Below are positions 5,735-8,318 of a stretch of 8,318 bases of DNA, piece after piece. This DNA comes from Candidatus Methanofilum arcanum. GTDB taxonomy: Archaea; Halobacteriota; Methanomicrobia; Methanomicrobiales; Methanospirillaceae. The stretch covers positions 1-8,318 of the forward strand of contig JAITWW010000098.1 in NCBI GenBank assembly GCA_031285085.1, written 5' to 3'. The translations under genes and the position numbers were made by a program. The notes beneath the pieces are model-generated. The model did no database searches and had not been told where the DNA came from. It was given only the letters and a program-made list of their open reading frames with translations. The first letter of the stretch is position 1. Each line of letters begins with the position of its first letter.

Positions 5735-6625
5735 GTGACACGTAGATACTATGAGATAGGCACAGGAAACGTGGTACAAGGAAGTATGGTTGAAGTTCAT
5801 GTGAAGTTTGAAAGCAATGGGGCATGGGTGGCTTCTAAACTTGAGATCACAAATGATCACATTACTTTGAAGGCGCCGTATAACTGTGATGTACCATATC
5901 GCTTCATTACTGATGTCATACAAGAGAACCAGATGAACCAGATTCTTACGATTGTTGCGACATTGGAGAGTTCAAAGGAGTCACTATTTCGCATTAGATC
6001 AGTTGAAAAGACCATAACTGTACTTCAAAAGCTGATTTTGCTTTCTTGCAACACCTATCGAACTATGGCATATTTCATGATTCCAACAATGTGTGATGGT
6101 GTGCTTGCTACCGATGCAAAGTGGAAGAAAGGGGCTGTAACTGTTCTGAAAACTGGAATTTGGTTTATCTGTCATGATACACAGGTGTGCGTGCCCCTTT
6201 CTGATGTTGTTGGCTTTGAGTTAACAAAGTGCAAGGTGCAAAAAAAAGAAGTGAATGTTATCAAGTTTGATTATGCTGACCGACATCATGGTTCAGAGGT
6301 TGTTACTGGTTTTATCTCATCTCCTCTTTCAATGCTTCAAGCACTTTTTAACTTTATCCAGAATGCAACAAAGGATAAGGATATAATGGTTTATGAGCTT
6401 GCGCGGCTCAATGACCAAGCGGCTCAGGTTGCCATGCTTGTCTATAGTGGAGTGAATTCTCGTGATATTGAAGAGATGCTGACACTTTCTTCCCAGGAAC
6501 TTGATGATATCTATACTATTCTTTTAAAGTTACATCTTGCAGAGGTTGTGCTGGTTCGAAAAGAGCTTCGCCTGACACCAAAAGGTGTTCGGCATGTTTC
6601 TGAGACAGTAAAACCACTGTCCTGA
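5735..6625 (+). CDS. cheF: Archaeal chemotaxis adaptor CheF
   Basis: A 296-residue protein of the CheF-arch family (formerly DUF439), found only in archaea. In Halobacterium it binds CheY, CheD and CheC2 as well as the ArlCE protein, passing the chemotaxis signal to the archaellum motor. Two similar beta-rich halves are seen: about 15-108 (GAWVASKLEITNDHITLK) and 120-212 (KWKKGAVTVLKTGIWFI). They are followed by a winged-helix-like C-terminus at 217-292 with AMLVYSGVNSRDIEEML and LAEVVLVRKELRLTPKG, the most diagnostic part. Length is normal. The GTG at 5735 has no good ribosome-binding site, and the frame stays open upstream to the TGA at 5696-5698, encoding FLKADELKYV in continuity. An ATG at 5695 overlaps the previous stop (ATGA) but is one base out of frame across a T6 run at 5705-5710. 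The true start may be 5695 with a one-base indel. Stop is TGA. Confidence 0.85.
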   Translation: MTRRYYEIGTGNVVQGSMVEVHVKFESNGAWVASKLEITNDHITLKAPYNCDVPYRFITDVIQENQMNQILTIVATLESSKESLFRIRSVEKTITVLQKLILLSCNTYRTMAYFMIPTMCDGVLATDAKWKKGAVTVLKTGIWFICHDTQVCVPLSDVVGFELTKCKVQKKEVNVIKFDYADRHHGSEVVTGFISSPLSMLQALFNFIQNATKDKDIMVYELARLNDQAAQVAMLVYSGVNSRDIEEMLTLSSQELDDIYTILLKLHLAEVVLVRKELRLTPKGVRHVSETVKPLS

Positions 6626-6640
6626 TCTCAGTATTGGTAG

Positions 6641-6786
6641 TGGTATAGATTGTAACTGATTTAGAATCTCTCCCGAAAATTTATATTCACGAGATGTCAT
6701 GGAAAATATGATGTTCTTTATCCTCATTCTGTGCATGGAAATTGAAGGATATCTTGAGAAAACACAATCAGTTAAAATCTAGGCCA
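6641..6786. repeat. Long imperfect inverted repeat with 104-base loop
   Basis: Bases 6641-6661 pair with 6766-6786 along 21 positions: 9 base pairs (taactgatt with aatcagtta), a single mismatch, 6 pairs (tagatt with aatcta), a two-by-two mismatch, then 3 pairs. An outer 7-base pair of arms (gtattgg 6631-6637, ccaatac 6784-6790) can form instead of the last three pairs. It may be a structured 3' UTR or RNA, or the remnant of a small inverted-repeat element. No clear target-site duplication is seen. Confidence 0.5.
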
Positions 6787-7109
6787 ATACCAAAAATTGG
6801 GATACACCCCTCTCTCATCTCCATTTTTTGCTCAACCGCCTTGACATAGAATGTCTATTACAAAGTAGATGCTTCGTGATTTTCTGTTTTCCATCTTAAA
6901 GTTTTGGTTTCAACTTAATGAATCCAATTTTTAAACACGATATTTTTTCGACAGATGAGACACTACATCGTCCACACAAAAAATCATAGCTATTGCAAAC
7001 ATTTCATATGTAAAAATAAAAAAGGATTATGCATTTTCCACAGCAAAACTATTTAAAAATTTGTACTTTGTGTATTATTTTTTAGCTACCATAGTGCTAT
7101 AATAACTAC

Positions 7110-7117
7110 TTTTTTTT
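7110..7117 (+). terminator. Oligo-T terminator candidate, plus strand
   Basis: Eight consecutive T residues in the plus strand downstream of the motility genes. Archaeal RNA polymerase terminates at such runs. It lies about 485 bases beyond the cheF stop, so it would end a long 3' UTR or a short RNA started in the gap. Confidence 0.35.
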
Positions 7118-7141
7118 CAAAGCCACATATGAATATATGTA

Positions 7142-7192
7142 TTGAAATTGGAGAGTGCCAATTTCAAAAAACAATGATAAAAACTAAAAAGA
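7142..7192 (-). terminator. Hairpin plus U-rich tract, terminator of the DUF1858 gene
   Basis: Immediately after the stop of the minus-strand DUF1858 gene the transcript is U-rich (7165-7190 is A-rich on the plus strand, with runs of six and five A). It is followed by a perfect 10-base stem (ttgaaattgg 7142-7151, ccaatttcaa 7158-7167) with a six-base loop. The U tracts fit an archaeal terminator; the hairpin may protect the 3' end. Confidence 0.5.
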
Positions 7193-7198
7193 TAGGCG

Positions 7199-7390
7199 TT
7201 ATGCCTCAATGCCAAGAGCACTAAGAAGATCTATGAGGGGGATATTATGAGCCTGAGCGGCCTGTGCTACTGTTTCTCCACGACCAATTGCACAGCCTAC
7301 ACAACCCATGCCAAAACGTGCAAATATCTCCCCTGCATTTGGATTTCCCTGTAGTACTTCTAGGATTGTAGAATCTTGTGTCAACACCAT
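7199..7390 (-). CDS. DUF1858 family small CxxC protein
   Basis: A 63-residue protein of the DUF1858 family, which resembles the N-terminal domain of ScdA-type di-iron/redox proteins; its function is unknown. Family marks are LTQDSTILEVLQGNP at the N-terminus, FGMGCVGC with C30 and C33, and ETVAQAAQAHNIPLIDLLSAL. The two cysteines could form a redox disulfide or bind metal. The frame also opens at an ATG at 7444, but the extra 18 residues have no family resemblance. A TATA-like ttaatatct, centred 26 bases before the ATG at 7390 and with no Shine-Dalgarno, points to a leaderless mRNA starting at this ATG, so I use 7390. It stands alone between convergent cheF and hisG. Stop is TAA. Confidence 0.82.
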   Translation of the reverse strand: MVLTQDSTILEVLQGNPNAGEIFARFGMGCVGCAIGRGETVAQAAQAHNIPLIDLLSALGIEA

Positions 7391-7411
7391 ACTAAAACAT
7401 GGAACTTGTAA

Positions 7412-7420
7412 GATATTAAA
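7412..7420 (-). promoter_or_regulatory. TATA-like box of the DUF1858 gene
   Basis: On the minus strand this reads tttaatatc and is centred about 26 bases upstream of the ATG at 7388-7390, exactly where a leaderless archaeal transcript would need it. It favours the shorter start over the ATG at 7444, which would place the box inside the coding region. Confidence 0.45.
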
Positions 7421-7551
7421 TGTGATCTGGAAGCAATGGTACATGAATCAATGAAAAAGTCAACCATTGCAGCATTGTACATTCGTTGTGTTATTAAGTT
7501 GATAAATTTTTAAAAATCATATTTTTCTAAAGCGTCAAAATATTATCCATT

Positions 7552-7577
7552 ATATATTTTAAAAATATGTAAAAGAT
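7552..7577 (-). terminator. U-rich terminator candidate after hisG
   Basis: On the minus strand the 12-40 bases after the hisG stop read as a U-rich tract (cttttac, then atttttaaaatatata), including a near-palindromic AT dyad at 7554-7568. Position and composition suit an archaeal terminator; there is no strong stem. Confidence 0.35.
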
Positions 7578-7589
7578 GGAGCACCACGT

Positions 7590-8318
7590 CTACCGAATGA
7601 GTCGATCGATCCCAAGAACTAAAATATCCCTTGCACCCGCCTCCTTGAGCTGAGAAATAAGACGATATATTTCATTCTCTTTCACGACAGCATGAACAGC
7701 AACACTCTTTGGTCCACTTTCTTGATCTGAAAACACATCCATAACCGTTGGACCTCCAATACCTGGAAGAATTGCGGTAATTGCATCTAACCGTTCTCGT
7801 GCAACATTCATCATCACATAACATGAATCCTTTGCATGAATAACACTCTCAAACGCAAGCTGAATCTCAGCGATTTTCTTCTCTTTTACCTTCAAAGAAC
7901 CACGATGTGCAATGAGCATGGTACTTGTCTCAAGCACGGTATCAATAACTCTCAGGTGGTTTTGTCGCAAAGTCGTTCCAGAACTTGCAATATCAGTAAT
8001 TGCATCAGCAATACCAAGATATGGCGTTATCTCACATGCACCACTCACTGAGGTAATATCCGGGTGAACTCCGTGTTTTTGGAAATACTGAGCAGTAATA
8101 GATGGAAACTCAGTTGTCACACGCTTTCCATCCAGATCCCTTGGATGTGTGATATCTGAACTCTCTGGAGCTGCAAGCACAATACGGGCGTTTCCAAACC
8201 CAAGTGAACAGAGCACCGCAACATCAGACCCTCGCTCCATCACCATATCATATCCTGTAATTCCAAGATCACAGACCCCTGCAGCAACATACTCAGGAAT
8301 ATCAATGGGACGGGAGTA
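7590..8318 (-). CDS. hisG: ATP phosphoribosyltransferase HisG, long form, 5' end cut by the window
   Basis: HisG joins ATP and PRPP to give N1-(5-phosphoribosyl)-ATP, the first step of histidine synthesis in the cytoplasm. The frame runs to the window edge; 242 residues are visible out of the roughly 290 usual for the long form. The visible part opens with RPIDIPEYVAAGVCDLGITG. It contains the full HisG signature (E-x5-G-x-A-x2-I-x-D-I-x2-S-G-x-T-L) at 7968-8033, then the PRPP-transferase domain end, and a C-terminal HisG_C regulatory domain (from about IAEIQLAFESVIHAK to the end at GIDRLIR). That domain belongs to the homohexameric, histidine-inhibited class that needs no HisZ. The ATG at 8246 is internal, not the start. 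Stop is TAG at 7590-7592, at the expected end of the family. No other his gene is visible. Confidence 0.93.
   Translation of the reverse strand, partial: YSRPIDIPEYVAAGVCDLGITGYDMVMERGSDVAVLCSLGFGNARIVLAAPESSDITHPRDLDGKRVTTEFPSITAQYFQKHGVHPDITSVSGACEITPYLGIADAITDIASSGTTLRQNHLRVIDTVLETSTMLIAHRGSLKVKEKKIAEIQLAFESVIHAKDSCYVMMNVARERLDAITAILPGIGGPTVMDVFSDQESGPKSVAVHAVVKENEIYRLISQLKEAGARDILVLGIDRLIR

Larger units (their letters stand above)
6626..7198. other. Convergent AT-rich intergenic region, 573 bases
   Basis: It lies between the end of cheF (plus) and the DUF1858 gene (minus). No ORF with convincing coding character and no tRNA are seen. Content: a long imperfect inverted repeat at 6641-6661 / 6766-6786; featureless AT-rich sequence to about 7040; a TATA-like tatttaaaaa near 7050; an eight-T run at 7110-7117; a 6-base hairpin at 7125-7140; a perfect 10-base hairpin at 7142-7167; and A-rich sequence to 7190, which is U-rich for the minus-strand transcript. 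Confidence 0.6.

Noticed and set aside
5696..6625. TGA read-through: the membrane-protein frame and the cheF frame are the same, so recoding could give a fusion
   Set aside because: No selenocysteine-type structure is evident, the flanking peptide does not look like a redox site, and a fusion of this kind is not known to me for CheF. A T-run indel explains the open upstream frame more simply.
6626..7198. tRNA or other classic RNA gene in the long AT-rich gap
   Set aside because: No cloverleaf, T-loop consensus or GC-rich stem set was found by eye; the only structures are the inverted repeats reported.
7560..7592. TAG stop of hisG as a pyrrolysine codon
   Set aside because: HisG ends at the expected family C-terminus (GIDRLIR), and the sequence after TAG is AT-rich and non-coding in character.

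Overview
The window most likely comes from a motile methanogenic euryarchaeon, probably of the Methanomicrobiales (Methanospirillum-like) type. The evidence is an archaeal dihydroneopterin aldolase (MptD, tetrahydromethanopterin pathway), archaellum proteins (an ArlD/E-domain protein and ArlH), the archaea-only chemotaxis adaptor CheF, a long-form HisG and a small DUF1858 CxxC protein. The DNA is AT-rich, with long AT-rich gaps and archaeal TATA-like boxes. The order-level assignment is inference; no rRNA or other phylogenetic marker is present.

Layout. (1) 1-715, plus strand: the 3' part of a secreted surface protein with a Pro-Thr linker and two fibronectin-III-like repeats. An in-frame stop near the window edge suggests it is interrupted. 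(2) 809-1955, minus strand: mptD and a TatD-related metal-dependent hydrolase, overlapping by 14 bases. (3) 1956-2375: a divergent intergenic region with two small hairpins and TATA-like boxes. (4) 2376-6625, plus strand: four genes that form a motility module. They are an ArlD/E-domain protein, ArlH (the KaiC-like ATP-binding archaellum protein), an unrecognised membrane protein with a very acidic cytoplasmic region and a C-terminal helix, and CheF. The first three are preceded by 320-420 base gaps with their own promoter or ribosome-binding signals, while cheF sits almost directly behind the membrane protein. (5) 6626-7198: a convergent AT-rich gap with a long imperfect inverted repeat and two hairpins next to U-rich terminator-like tracts. 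(6) 7199-7390, minus strand: a DUF1858 protein, probably leaderless. (7) 7590-8318, minus strand: hisG, cut at the right edge.

How the genes work together. In haloarchaea CheF links phosphorylated CheY to the ArlCDE cytoplasmic ring of the archaellum motor, and ArlH sits in that ring. An ArlD/E protein, ArlH and CheF in one block is therefore a motor/switch module. The gene between arlH and cheF occupies the place where a membrane tether or ArlC/ArlX-like component would be expected, and it is the best candidate here for something undescribed. The archaellin genes and arlF, arlG, arlI and arlJ are not in this window, so the locus is split compared with the classical arl operon.

Two points of gene structure need attention. 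The reading frame of cheF extends upstream past its GTG start to the stop of the previous gene, and a T6 run lies just after an ATGA overlap; this suggests a one-base indel at the cheF start. The TatD-like hydrolase lacks the usual glutamate metal ligand in its family motif.
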